64,000 nucleotides of DNA from an uncultured Lachnoclostridium sp. (GTDB lineage Bacteria > Bacillota > Clostridia > Lachnospirales > Lachnospiraceae). Made by a program: the position numbers and the translations under genes. How positions within the stretch are numbered: the first letter of the stretch is position 1; the number at the start of each line of letters is the position of its first letter. The DNA is taken from assembly GCA_948330435.1 (NCBI GenBank), contig CAOJBY010000010.1, positions 1 through 64,000 of the forward strand, read 5' to 3'. The notes beneath the pieces were generated by a model. It saw only the letters and a program-made list of their open reading frames with translations, was not told the origin of the DNA and searched no databases. Positions 17,452-26,744 of the stretch are shown piece by piece.

Positions 17452-18692
17452 GCATTGTTCGAGAAACCAGCGTAAAAAAATTGATGTTATCCTTTATCGT
17501 ACTCTTTCTGCTGACACTTTTCCTGACCCTAACGGTTACCTCCTATCAAAATCATGCCGCCTGGCAGCTTTTGCTCAACCGGGAAAGAGCCATTGCTACC
17601 TCCCTGTTGGAGCAGGAGGTTCCAAAAGAACTTGTGGCCAAAGCATTAAATGCCACCGATGCAGGACCTGAGGGCATTCACTTTCTGAATCAGCTGGGAA
17701 TTCATGAGCGTACAAGTCTCTCCGTTCTTTCTCCTTTGTCCGCCTATGAGCAAAGTACCTTTCTTCTCCCTCTTTTCACGCTCCTGTTCTCGTTTTGTCT
17801 TCTGTTTTTTGTAATTGTCCGTTTTCTATCCGGTCAGGAGCGTCTATACCAGAAAGCCATTGAGGTTGTAGCCTCTTATTCGGCCGGCTCTTTTGATACC
17901 CCGCTTCCCGAATCTTTGGAGGGAAGCATCTATCGTCTGTTCGGCGAAATTAACCATATGGCCGGGGCTCTGAAAGCCGGACAGGAGTCGGAGCATGAGG
18001 CAAGGGAATTCTTAAAGAATACCATCTCCGATATTTCTCATCAACTGAAAACACCCTTGGCCGCCCTCTCCATGTATAATGAAATTATTCTCGAGGAACC
18101 GGAATGTCCGGAAATCATCCAAACCTTTGCCAGAAAATCCGATGCTTCCATTGAACGGATGAAATCTCTCATTCTATCCCTTTTAAAAATTGCCCGGCTA
18201 GATATTGGTAGTATCTCTTTTCAAAAAATTCTCTGCCCTGTATCAAAGGTCATTGAAGCTGCTTTGGATCCCCTAATCCTCAGAGCCGAACAGGAAGAAA
18301 AGAAAATCTTGCTTCCGGAAATCCGGGAGGGACAAATCTACTGCGATCCCACCTGGACGACAGAAGCCATCGGAAATATTCTCAAAAATGCTCTGGATCA
18401 CACTTCTTTGGGCGGAATCATCGAAATCCACAGGGAGCAGACCCCTCTGGAAACCCGGATTCGAATTGCAGACAATGGGTCCGGAATCACCCCGGAAGAT
18501 CTGCACCACATTTTCAAACGCTTCTACCGAAGTAAGACAGCGGAACAGACCCCCGGCACAGGACTCGGTCTTCCCCTTGCCAAGGCGATTGTAGAGGGAC
18601 AGGGAGGAAGCATCTCTGTACAAAGTGAGCCGGATGCCGGATCCGTCTTTACCTTAAGCTTTCCTCACCCATCCGAATATACTCCTGCATAA
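17448..18692 (+). CDS. Sensor histidine kinase
   Basis: Kinase of 414 residues. A first membrane segment lies at about 12-32, an extracellular region of about 75 residues follows, and a second segment lies at about 105-127. The dimerization box is SDISHQLKTPLAAL, the N box GNILKNALDH, G1 IADNGSGI, and G2 PGTGLGLPLAK. The sensor region is longer than in true Bce-type intramembrane kinases, so signal detection may be direct rather than through the transporter. It is translationally coupled to the response regulator. The ABC genes begin 160 bp further on behind their own control region. Confidence 0.9.
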   Translation: MSIVRETSVKKLMLSFIVLFLLTLFLTLTVTSYQNHAAWQLLLNRERAIATSLLEQEVPKELVAKALNATDAGPEGIHFLNQLGIHERTSLSVLSPLSAYEQSTFLLPLFTLLFSFCLLFFVIVRFLSGQERLYQKAIEVVASYSAGSFDTPLPESLEGSIYRLFGEINHMAGALKAGQESEHEAREFLKNTISDISHQLKTPLAALSMYNEIILEEPECPEIIQTFARKSDASIERMKSLILSLLKIARLDIGSISFQKILCPVSKVIEAALDPLILRAEQEEKKILLPEIREGQIYCDPTWTTEAIGNILKNALDHTSLGGIIEIHREQTPLETRIRIADNGSGITPEDLHHIFKRFYRSKTAEQTPGTGLGLPLAKAIVEGQGGSISVQSEPDAGSVFTLSFPHPSEYTPA

Positions 18693-18704
18693 ATTTCCTT
18701 TTGC

Positions 18705-18718
18705 TTACAAAACTGTAA
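18705..18718. promoter_or_regulatory. Predicted response-regulator box TTACA-AAAC-TGTAA
   Basis: TTACAAAACTGTAA matches the TNACA-N4-TGTAA inverted repeat known for Bce-type antimicrobial-peptide response regulators. Immediately downstream lies a 15-base palindrome (AGATGAAATTCATCT), and a TTGTAAGC completes a wider GCTTACAA...TTGTAAGC repeat. The cluster is in the gap between the kinase and the ABC ATPase, the right place for activation of the exporter genes. Confidence 0.6.
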
Positions 18719-18869
18719 GATGAAATTCATCTGGTTGTAAGCTTGTTGTGTTATCTTTTGTACAGAAATACAATCAATAACAGCAACAGCTTTTCAGTGC
18801 ACTGGCAGAATATTACTGATTAAAGGTGTACAAAAAAGCTGCTGCGGTACTAAAATGGAGGACAAACAA

Positions 18870-19565
18870 TTGGAGATTTTAAATGTACGGCATTTATGCA
18901 AAACCTACGGCACCGGTGAAAGCAGCGTGAACGCCCTAAAGGACGCTTCCTTTTCCATGCGGAAAAGTGAATTTGCCGCCATCGTAGGCGAATCAGGCAG
19001 CGGAAAAACAACTCTTTTAAACCTGATCGGAGGGCTTGACGATCCCACCTCCGGCCAGGTCTTCCTAAGCGGTCAGGAATTATTTTCTATGAAAGAACAG
19101 GAGCGAACTATCTTCCGCAGAAGAAACATCGGCTTTATCTTTCAATCTTTCAATCTTATTCCGGAACTGACCGTAGAACAGAATATTATGTTTCCTCTCC
19201 TCTTGGATTACCAAAAGCCAAATATGGAGAGGGTAAATGAGCTTCTGACAATTCTGGGACTTACCGATCGGCGAAATCATCTGCCTAGCCAGCTCTCCGG
19301 CGGCCAGCAGCAGAGAACCGCCATAGGCCGGGCATTGATTCACAATCCCATGCTGATTCTGGCCGACGAGCCAACGGGCAATCTGGATTCCAAGAGCAGT
19401 CAGGAGGTTATGGAACTCTTAACCCGGGCCGCCCATCACTATCGGCAGACGGTTCTGATGATCACCCACAATATGGGTCTTACCGCTTATGCCGATCGGG
19501 TTCTTCGTGTATCCGACGGCAATCTTACAGATTTAGGAGGGAACCTTGATGAAAAGCTATCTTAG
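18870..19565 (+). CDS. ABC transporter ATP-binding protein, MacB/LolD type
   Basis: ATPase of about 231 residues: Walker A GESGSGKTTLL, Q-loop IFQSFNLIPELT, signature LSGGQQQR, Walker B LILADEPTGNLD and H-loop MITHN. These are standard for ATPases that partner FtsX-fold permeases. Start choice: ATG 18855 has no ribosome site, whereas TTG 18870 has GGAGG eight bases upstream and gives the family-typical start MEILNVRHLCKTYG; TTG 18870 is therefore preferred. Its end overlaps the permease gene by 17 bp. The complex probably removes or detoxifies a cell-envelope antibiotic. Confidence 0.9.
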   Translation: MEILNVRHLCKTYGTGESSVNALKDASFSMRKSEFAAIVGESGSGKTTLLNLIGGLDDPTSGQVFLSGQELFSMKEQERTIFRRRNIGFIFQSFNLIPELTVEQNIMFPLLLDYQKPNMERVNELLTILGLTDRRNHLPSQLSGGQQQRTAIGRALIHNPMLILADEPTGNLDSKSSQEVMELLTRAAHHYRQTVLMITHNMGLTAYADRVLRVSDGNLTDLGGNLDEKLS

Positions 19566-21948
19566 TCTGATTCCCGCCTATGCAAAGGTTCACAGGAAAC
19601 AAAACCGCATGACACTTTTGTGCATTATCCTCTCCGTCTTTCTGGTAACTGCCATCTTCGGCATGGCAGATATGGAGATTCGCAGTCAAAAGCTGCAGGC
19701 CATTACCCGTTACGGCAACTGGCATATCCAGATAAAGGATCTGTCAGAGGAGGAGGCCGCCCTCATAGCCCAGCGTCCGGACGTGGCTGTCTCTTCCTGG
19801 TACAATGTTCTGAATTATCGGTTGAAAGATCATTACTTCATCGGCGGAAAGCGGGCCGCTGTCTGCGGAATCGAGCCGTCTATGCTCACTTTGATGGACT
19901 ATGATTTAACAGAGGGGACTTTTCCTGAGACAGAAGATCAGATTATCCTGACAAATTCTTCCAGGGAGGTCCTGGGAGCAGAGCTTGGCGATTCCATTAC
20001 CCTGGAAACCCCGGACGGGAATTCCCTGTCCTATACAATCTCGGGCTTTGGAATGGACAACGAAATGGCTATGAAGTCCGATGCTATCATTGGCTTTCTC
20101 CCCCTTTCCTCTTTCCAATCCCTGTATCACTCTGTCCACGATACCACAGAGGATGCGGATATGGTCTATTACATCCAGTTCTCCGAGCACTGCAATATTC
20201 GCAATGCCATAAGGGATGTTCAGGAGCAGTTTGGGCTTTCCCAGGAACAGATCAGTGAAAACACAGCACTTCTGGGCCTTTTAGGCTTCAGTGAGGACTC
20301 CTATATGACCGGTCTGTATCTGGTTGCGGGTGTTCTGTTTCTTCTGGTTCTGACTGCCGGAGTTCTTATGGTTGCCAGCAGCATGAACAGCAACATTGCC
20401 CAGAGGACAGAATTTTTTGGTCTTCTCCGGTGTCTGGGTGCGGACAGCAGGCAGATTCGCCGCTTTGTACGCTTAGAAGCCCTGAATTGGTGCAAAACGG
20501 CCATTCCCATAGGAGTTCTTCTATCTGTTGTCACGGTCTGGGGGCTCTGTGCTGCTCTCAGAACTTTAAGTTCCATGTATTTCTCCGACATGCCGGTCTT
20601 CAGCATCAGTCTGCCAGGTATTTTGGCCGGTATTCTCGTGGGACTGGTTACTGTACTTCTTGCTGCCCGTTCTCCGGCAAAAAAAGCCTCTAAGGTTTCT
20701 CCGGTAACGGCTGTCACCGGCAATACGGAAATACCCGTCACAGGACTCTGGAGCAAAAACAGAATTGCCGGCCATCATACTGGAAAGTCTCAGCCACAGG
20801 GGCGGATTCCGGCCCGCCATGTGGAAACATTTTTGGGCGTTTGGCATGCCCTCCATCGGAAAAAGAACTTTCTTCTGATGTCTTTCTCCTTTGCCTTAAG
20901 CATCATTCTCTTTCTGTCCTTTTTTGCGGCGACAGCTTTTATGAATCATGCCATCACGCCCCTGCGGCCTTATACGGCGGATCTTTCCATTGTAAGTTCG
21001 GATTCCACCTGTTCTCTGGATGCCGCACTTGCAGGACAGATTGCCGGTTGTCCTGGTGTAAAACGTGTCTATGGAAGAGCATTTGCCTACGACATACCTT
21101 TAGAGCTTCAGAATGGAGAGAAAAATACCGCAATGCTGATCTCCTATGATCTGCAGCAGCTTAACTGGGTGGAAGAATATCATTATCTGTTAAAGGGAAA
21201 TCTGTCCAAAATCACGGGGGACGGAAATTATGTGCTGGCCGTACACGACGCTTTCGGTCAATCCTTAGAGGTTGGTGATGAAGTTCACACTTCTCTGGGA
21301 GATGTAACCGTAGCCGGACTTTTGTCCCACTGTCCTTTTGACGGGACCTCAGATACTGAGAGACTGATCTGCTCCGAAGAAACCTTCCAGCGGCTGACCG
21401 GTGAAAATGGATACACAATCTTTGATATACAGATGAAACGCCGTGCCACGGATGAGGACGTAAACCGCATTCGAGCTTTGGCCGGGAATGAGGTGCTGTT
21501 CTCGGATCAGCGTCTAAGCAACCGGGATGCCCGGGGTGCCTACTGGGCCTTTGCTTTATTCTTATATGGTTTTCTCACTGTAATTGTGCTCATTGCCTGT
21601 TTCCATATTATCAACAGCATTTCCATGAGTACCTCCGCACGAATGCGGCAGTATGGGGCCATGAGGGCTATCGGAATGAGCTGCGGACAGTTTACAAGAA
21701 TGCTCGGTGCAGAAGCGGCCGCCTATGCATTTTGCGGATGTGTCCTTGGATGTGCTTTTGGCCTGCCGATCCACTGGCTCTTGTTCGACCGGATGGTGAC
21801 CGCACGCTGGGGAACTCCCTGGACAATTCCCTTTGGGGCCCTGGCTCTGATTCTTCTGGTGGTAACCCTGGCTTCTGTGGCAGCCATCTTACGCCCTGCC
21901 AGACAGATCCGGCAGATGGCTATTACGGAGGTGATACATTCCCAGTAA
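19549..21948 (+). CDS. FtsX-like ABC transporter permease
   Basis: Permease of about 799 residues with two FtsX modules. Module one: a membrane helix near residue 25 (LLCIILSVFLVTAIFG), an extracellular domain of about 220 residues, then three helices between about 255 and 385. Module two: a helix near 450, an extracellular domain of about 190 residues, and three more helices to the end. This 4+4 layout is that of LolC/YknZ-like exporters rather than the 10-helix BceB type. ATG 19549 with GGAGG eight bases upstream is preferred over TTG 19546. It follows the ATPase gene by overlap and ends before a strong terminator. Confidence 0.88.
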   Translation: MKSYLSLIPAYAKVHRKQNRMTLLCIILSVFLVTAIFGMADMEIRSQKLQAITRYGNWHIQIKDLSEEEAALIAQRPDVAVSSWYNVLNYRLKDHYFIGGKRAAVCGIEPSMLTLMDYDLTEGTFPETEDQIILTNSSREVLGAELGDSITLETPDGNSLSYTISGFGMDNEMAMKSDAIIGFLPLSSFQSLYHSVHDTTEDADMVYYIQFSEHCNIRNAIRDVQEQFGLSQEQISENTALLGLLGFSEDSYMTGLYLVAGVLFLLVLTAGVLMVASSMNSNIAQRTEFFGLLRCLGADSRQIRRFVRLEALNWCKTAIPIGVLLSVVTVWGLCAALRTLSSMYFSDMPVFSISLPGILAGILVGLVTVLLAARSPAKKASKVSPVTAVTGNTEIPVTGLWSKNRIAGHHTGKSQPQGRIPARHVETFLGVWHALHRKKNFLLMSFSFALSIILFLSFFAATAFMNHAITPLRPYTADLSIVSSDSTCSLDAALAGQIAGCPGVKRVYGRAFAYDIPLELQNGEKNTAMLISYDLQQLNWVEEYHYLLKGNLSKITGDGNYVLAVHDAFGQSLEVGDEVHTSLGDVTVAGLLSHCPFDGTSDTERLICSEETFQRLTGENGYTIFDIQMKRRATDEDVNRIRALAGNEVLFSDQRLSNRDARGAYWAFALFLYGFLTVIVLIACFHIINSISMSTSARMRQYGAMRAIGMSCGQFTRMLGAEAAAYAFCGCVLGCAFGLPIHWLLFDRMVTARWGTPWTIPFGALALILLVVTLASVAAILRPARQIRQMAITEVIHSQ

Positions 21949-21964
21949 AATGTCTCTATGTGAT

Positions 21965-21992
21965 AAAAAAGCTGCTAAAGTGCAGCTTTTTT
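21965..21992 (+). terminator. Intrinsic terminator of the two-component/ABC operon
   Basis: AAAAAAGCTGC (21965-21975) pairs perfectly with GCAGCTTTTTT (21982-21992) around a six-base loop, directly after the permease stop codon. Confidence 0.88.
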
Positions 21993-22153
21993 ATATTTAT
22001 TCCAAATGTCCACAAGATATGGCCAACTCATTTTTTAAACACAATATATTGATAAAATCTGTCGAATATGTTTAAAGTGCCAGTGAAACAGTTAATTTCC
22101 TACAAATCTGAAATTTGTTTTATGGCAATTATTTTGGCATCAGATAATATTAA

Positions 22154-22309
22154 ACGTTTGGTAGATTTAATGCATTACCGCTCTTGTATTTGGCTATATC
22201 CAGTTATTTACAATTAGCAGGCACAGAAGTTTTAGATCCGGCCATTAGACAATATCATTTTATATTGATAACTTATATACTAACAGCATTAATGGGAATT
22301 AATGTGTGA
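22154..22309 (+). pseudogene. C-terminal remnant of an unidentified membrane protein
   Basis: In an otherwise empty 400 bp gap, one + strand frame is open for 51 codons to a TGA at 22307. It reads as protein-like hydrophobic sequence (ALPLLYLAISSYLQLAGTEV, then HFILITYILTALMGINV). There is no start codon or ribosome site in front and no matching N-terminus upstream, so it looks like a leftover gene end. The family cannot be named. Confidence 0.35.
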
Positions 22310-22355
22310 AAACGAATTTTCAGTTTTACATACTATCCACGATTTTCTGAACTCG

Positions 22356-23339
22356 TTACAGAATCCGTCCAATCACATCTTTCATCCGCCCACACTCTTC
22401 TTCTGTCAGAAAGGCTGCATCTGCGGCATTAAAAAGCAGAAGCTTTTTCTCCTCCTTTGTCATCCCCAACTCTTCCTCAAGTCTCTGATACTCCCTCTCT
22501 ATGGTAGTATCAGAGACTGTCATGTTATCCGTATTCACTGTCACTTTCAAGCCGGAGCGGAGATATGTAAGAATGGGGTGCTTCGAAATGCTGGTTACTG
22601 CCTTTGTCTGAACATTGCTCGTGGGACACATTTCTAAGGGAATCTGCTTTTCCCCCAAAATATTTAATATCTTTTCATCCTCATTTGCCCGAACTCCATG
22701 CCCGATGCGAACGGCACCAAATCTAAGAGCCGCCTCTATGCTTTCCGCCCCGTCAGCTTCTCCTGCATGGATGGTAAAGGGAACTCCCAGATTGGTTGCA
22801 TAAGCAAACAGTTCTTCATAATCCGCCGTAGGAAAAAGAGCTTCTGCACCTGCCAGATCCACGGCTGCCACACCCCGCCCTAAAAATGCCGCCGCCGTTT
22901 CAATGGTTTTCTTATTTGCACCCTGATTATCCCCGCCCCGCATACAGCAAAGAATCAGCTTTGCCTTAAAGAAAGAGCCTGCAGTAGCCTCCTGCATCCC
23001 TAAAATGGCTGCTTTCACCACATCCTCCTGGGTTAATCCTTTCCGAAGATGAGCTTGGGGGGCAAAACGCAGTTCCACATACAGCATCCCCTGCTCTTTT
23101 AGGGAACTGAGCAGTGTGTACATTGCCTTACAGATGGCTTCTTTTGTCTGGAGCACCGACAAGGGCAAATCAAACTTTTCCAGATATTCATTCAGACTCT
23201 CACAGCTTTCCGGTGCTGTTAAAAACAGCTTCAGTTCATCCGGATCCTCCGCAGGGAGCGGAATCTGCTGTTCTCTTGCCAATTCCAAAATTGTACGTGG
23301 AAGCAGTGAACCATCAAAATGTAAATGCAGATCAATCAT
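22356..23339 (-). CDS. add: Adenosine deaminase
   Basis: Protein of 327 residues converting adenosine to inosine. All metal and catalytic motifs are present: HLHFDGS (His5, His7), TIHAGEADG, IGHGVRA, and VNTDNMTVSDT near the end; MCPTSNVQT is also conserved. Length is typical. The gene overlaps the preceding membrane protein gene by 8 bp and belongs to a leftward nucleoside-salvage group with cytidine deaminase and purine nucleoside phosphorylase. Its product feeds the phosphorylase (inosine to hypoxanthine). Confidence 0.95.
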   Translation of the reverse strand: MIDLHLHFDGSLLPRTILELAREQQIPLPAEDPDELKLFLTAPESCESLNEYLEKFDLPLSVLQTKEAICKAMYTLLSSLKEQGMLYVELRFAPQAHLRKGLTQEDVVKAAILGMQEATAGSFFKAKLILCCMRGGDNQGANKKTIETAAAFLGRGVAAVDLAGAEALFPTADYEELFAYATNLGVPFTIHAGEADGAESIEAALRFGAVRIGHGVRANEDEKILNILGEKQIPLEMCPTSNVQTKAVTSISKHPILTYLRSGLKVTVNTDNMTVSDTTIEREYQRLEEELGMTKEEKKLLLFNAADAAFLTEEECGRMKDVIGRIL

Positions 23340-25377
23340 ATCCTTCTCCTTTTAACTTTCCTGTTACTTTTCTTTCAACAACCACCCGTCCAAAAAATAT
23401 CAGAGATAAAACTTCAAACCCAATCATCAGTGGATAAGCTCCCGACAAATACCAATACAGAATTGCATTCCAGCCGGAGATCTCTGAGTAAGAAATTCCT
23501 CCCAGCAATACCAGATAGCTAAACAGTAAAGAAGTTAGTGCCAGCCATTCATCCAAAAAGTATTTCTGTCCTCTCAAAAGCCAGATACTCATAATCAACC
23601 ATGCTATAAATCCAAGCACTGCCAGAATACCACCGCTGTAGCGGTAAACTTGCCGGACTCCATTTAAAATTACACCCTTATAATTAATATCCGCCAACAA
23701 TCCATGGCGTTCCGGCACATCCCAGTACCAATCCAGATTCAAACAGGAATTTTCCGTCTCCATCTTTTCTACATTTGAACTAAGTTCATACGTGTCCAGC
23801 AGTTTTTCTTCCTGATAGGCTTTCAGGTACACTGGCTGTGTCTTATCTTCCACATAAAGCTTCAGATGAAAACGGCATCTCTCCGCCCCGGACACATTCC
23901 GTCCCTGGCTTTCCAGATAAGAAGCAATGTCCTCGCTATCAGAAAATTCCACAATTCCAAGAATCTCCCCCTTGGAAGTCTCTGCCTGAAGAGTCACCCC
24001 CTCCATTCCCTCATAAACCACATACCAGCCTGCCATCTCAATCATATTTGATTCATACCAAACTGTTTTATCCCCTGTCATCTTTTCAAAAAGAAGGTTT
24101 CCTCCATTCTCATCCGGTTCACTGTAGAGATATATCAGAGTTTCCATTTCCTCATAAGTTATTGTATAAGCAACCGCCTTTCCCAGTGCACAAAATAAGT
24201 CTCCCAGATAACCTTCTCGCCAAGGTGACATATAAGTAGACGGCATCGTCGCCTGTCTTTCCAGAAGTCCTTTATCCATAGACGCTTCCAATTCATCCCG
24301 AATCTGCAGGCAGATCTTATTGGCTATAGTGCCATTTTCATAATACCCGGCTTGTGCCAGGGCAGTCCGCAAAATCCAGAACTCCCATCCATCCCGAACT
24401 TCCCAGGTATCTGCATTCCCCTCCGGCCCGGCCCAGTATTCTTTGCTACTCTGAATATAAGGCTCTAACTCCTTTAAGGTAGGGCAGGCATCACACATGC
24501 GGCCAATTTTTTCCCTGGTTAGAGTTACTCCCGGAATATCTTCATTTGGCTTTACCGCCATCATACTTCGATACATTTTTGCAAATCCGCTGTCCTGCAG
24601 TTCATTGGTTGTCCTGATTCCATAATAGTTCTCATTCTGGGAAGCTATCAATTGCCCTGTCAGCCACAGGCACAAAAAGGGTACCAATACCAGAATCCCT
24701 TTTCCAATATACTTGTTTTCTCTTGTCTTTTTCCAAAGTCCCAATATGCTCCCCAGATAAACTGCCAGAAATACAAGCAGGAAGGGTGCCACCCAGATAG
24801 CATCCTCCCGTGTATAGAAAAAGCTCACTGTTCCAAAAGTCGCTGACAGCATCCAGATTATTTGCTTTCTCAATGGCTCTTTCTTTCGAAAATACATTGC
24901 CAGAAAGCCGCCAAAAATTAAAAGCACCTGAATATAAGAAATGCTGTTGCGGTATACCCTCTGAAATGCCTGCATAGAATAAGAGATTGGATTCCAGAGC
25001 AATGTCAGGTACAATAGACCCATCGTCCACGTTTTCTTCAGAAGCGGTCTCAGTCCATAGACAAATAGCATACAACTCACTGTATAGCACAGGGAAGTGA
25101 TATTCAGATAAGATAAGTGAAAAAAGTTGCATACTGCCAGGTAAAAAGGGAAAAACATCCCTTTGGTCAGAGTAAGATCGTTATATTCTCCCAGCCACTG
25201 TCCATTTCGCAAAGTTTCTGCCTGATGAACCATAATCCAGTCATCATGAATACCCTTGGGTACGGCCATGATAGGCAAATTATATACAAAAAACTGCTTT
25301 AGCAGACCAAGTCCAACCATAAAAAGGAACAGCAATAGTTCTTTCCTTGAAATTATCTGCTTCCGTCTGTCTGTCAT
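23332..25377 (-). CDS. Polytopic membrane protein, GT-C glycosyltransferase-like
   Basis: Membrane protein of 681 residues. One helix near residues 13-35 is followed by an extracellular loop with an acidic pair (GIHDDWIMVHQAETLRNGQW), then about ten hydrophobic segments to residue ~245, an extracellular domain of about 300 residues, and three or four C-terminal helices. An Asp-Asp pair in the first loop and this layout are typical of GT-C lipid-sugar-dependent glycosyltransferases, but no specific family is recognised. Its ATG overlaps the cdd stop (ATGA) and its end overlaps add by 8 bp, so it is fully embedded in the nucleoside-salvage operon. Its role there is unexplained. Confidence 0.65.
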   Translation of the reverse strand: MTDRRKQIISRKELLLFLFMVGLGLLKQFFVYNLPIMAVPKGIHDDWIMVHQAETLRNGQWLGEYNDLTLTKGMFFPFYLAVCNFFHLSYLNITSLCYTVSCMLFVYGLRPLLKKTWTMGLLYLTLLWNPISYSMQAFQRVYRNSISYIQVLLIFGGFLAMYFRKKEPLRKQIIWMLSATFGTVSFFYTREDAIWVAPFLLVFLAVYLGSILGLWKKTRENKYIGKGILVLVPFLCLWLTGQLIASQNENYYGIRTTNELQDSGFAKMYRSMMAVKPNEDIPGVTLTREKIGRMCDACPTLKELEPYIQSSKEYWAGPEGNADTWEVRDGWEFWILRTALAQAGYYENGTIANKICLQIRDELEASMDKGLLERQATMPSTYMSPWREGYLGDLFCALGKAVAYTITYEEMETLIYLYSEPDENGGNLLFEKMTGDKTVWYESNMIEMAGWYVVYEGMEGVTLQAETSKGEILGIVEFSDSEDIASYLESQGRNVSGAERCRFHLKLYVEDKTQPVYLKAYQEEKLLDTYELSSNVEKMETENSCLNLDWYWDVPERHGLLADINYKGVILNGVRQVYRYSGGILAVLGFIAWLIMSIWLLRGQKYFLDEWLALTSLLFSYLVLLGGISYSEISGWNAILYWYLSGAYPLMIGFEVLSLIFFGRVVVERKVTGKLKGEGYD

Positions 25378-25799
25378 GCCATTTCCTTCTTTTCCAGATT
25401 TTCCGGCCCAAAACTCATAGGAAGAAGCTGGGAAAGGGTATAAACCTGATAATCCTCTACACCCGTACCCAGCACAATCTCAAACGTATCCGGGTCGCAA
25501 AATTCTCTCATTACCTGACGGCAGATGCCACAGGGAGGTGCAAGTTCCATGGAGCCTCCCGCTGCTCCACCAATTACAGCAATAGCACTAAATTCTCTTT
25601 CACCTTCGCTGACCGCCTTTACAAAAGCGGTTCGCTCTGCACAAATTCCCGGAGAATAAGCCGCATTTTCCACATTGCAGCCACAAAAGATTCTTCCGGA
25701 CTTGGAAAGCAGGGCTGCACCCACCTGGTAATTAGAGTATGGAGTGTATGCCCGGTCTCTGATTTCAATAGCCTGTTTCATTAACTCTTTGTATTCCAT
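25374..25799 (-). CDS. cdd: Cytidine deaminase
   Basis: Zinc-dependent deaminase of 141 residues turning cytidine and deoxycytidine into uridine forms. Zinc ligands and proton shuttle are present: Cys53-Ala-Glu55 in GICAERTAF, and Cys90 and Cys93 in PPCGICRQ. The substrate motif NVENAAY is intact. Length matches small tetrameric Cdd enzymes. It follows the purine nucleoside phosphorylase gene by 50 bp and is translationally coupled (4 bp overlap) to the membrane protein gene downstream. Confidence 0.95.
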   Translation of the reverse strand: MEYKELMKQAIEIRDRAYTPYSNYQVGAALLSKSGRIFCGCNVENAAYSPGICAERTAFVKAVSEGEREFSAIAVIGGAAGGSMELAPPCGICRQVMREFCDPDTFEIVLGTGVEDYQVYTLSQLLPMSFGPENLEKKEMA

Positions 25800-25849
25800 C
25801 CTATTCTCCTATTTTAGTTTCTATTTTTTAGCTGATAGTATGCACAAAA

Positions 25850-26683
25850 TTAAAGAGCTGCCGCTAAAGCTATTATGCTCTCTGTAACCAACTTTTTGAA
25901 CAGTGGAGCAGTTCGATCTGCCATCTCCTGAACCTCCTCATGAGACAGAGGCTGATCCGTCACACCTGCCGCCATATTGGTAATACAGGAAATTCCGCAG
26001 ATATGCATTCCCATATGATTGGCCGCTACCGCCTCACATGCTGTACTCATTCCAACTGCGTCAGCTCCCAGCGTTCGAGCCATCCGAATCTCTGCTGGCG
26101 TCTCATATTGGGGACCTGTAAACTGCATGTACACACCCTCTTGGATAGAAATTCCCAGAGCCTCTGCTGTTTTTCGAATTACACTGCCCAGAGCCGCATC
26201 GTAGGTATCGCTCATATCGCAAAACCGGGGGCCAAGAGCATTGATGTTAGGTCCTATCAGCGGAGAGGGTACAAGTACTGAAATATGATCTCGAATCAGC
26301 ATCAAATCTCCCGGCTGATAATCCAGATTTACACCCCCTGCCGCATTGGTAAGAAAAAGAATTTCCGCTCCCATCAGCTTCATCAGTCGAACAGGCAATA
26401 CTACGTCACTCATAGAGTATCCTTCATAATAATGCACTCTGCCCTGCATGCAGACCACCGGAACATCCTTTACATAACCAAAAATAAAACGTCCATGGTG
26501 TCCTTCTACCGTGGACTGGGGAAAAGACTCAATGTCCTTATAATCCAGAACCGCTTCCTGCCGGATTGTATCTGCGTAATCTCCCAATCCCGATCCAAGA
26601 ATCAGGGCAACTTTCGGTACAAAATTCACCTTGCTTTTATAACTTTTATAACAATTTAACAGTTTCTCGTAATCTCGATTCAT
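25850..26683 (-). CDS. punA: Purine-nucleoside phosphorylase, trimeric type I
   Basis: Protein of 277 residues cleaving inosine and guanosine with phosphate. Signatures of the PNP/MTAP family: LILGSGLGDYAD (phosphate site), VEGHHGRFIFG, QGRVHYYEGYS, FLTNAAGGVN and MARTLGADAVGMSTACEA, with ISCITNMAAGV near the end. Length fits the trimeric class. Located between a GNAT gene and cdd on the same strand, it is part of the nucleoside-salvage group and takes inosine from the add product. Confidence 0.93.
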   Translation of the reverse strand: MNRDYEKLLNCYKSYKSKVNFVPKVALILGSGLGDYADTIRQEAVLDYKDIESFPQSTVEGHHGRFIFGYVKDVPVVCMQGRVHYYEGYSMSDVVLPVRLMKLMGAEILFLTNAAGGVNLDYQPGDLMLIRDHISVLVPSPLIGPNINALGPRFCDMSDTYDAALGSVIRKTAEALGISIQEGVYMQFTGPQYETPAEIRMARTLGADAVGMSTACEAVAANHMGMHICGISCITNMAAGVTDQPLSHEEVQEMADRTAPLFKKLVTESIIALAAAL

Positions 26684-26744
26684 TTATACCTCCCATTTTT
26701 ATTCTGCTCTTTTCTATTTCTTACCCTTTCCAGACAAAGGTATC

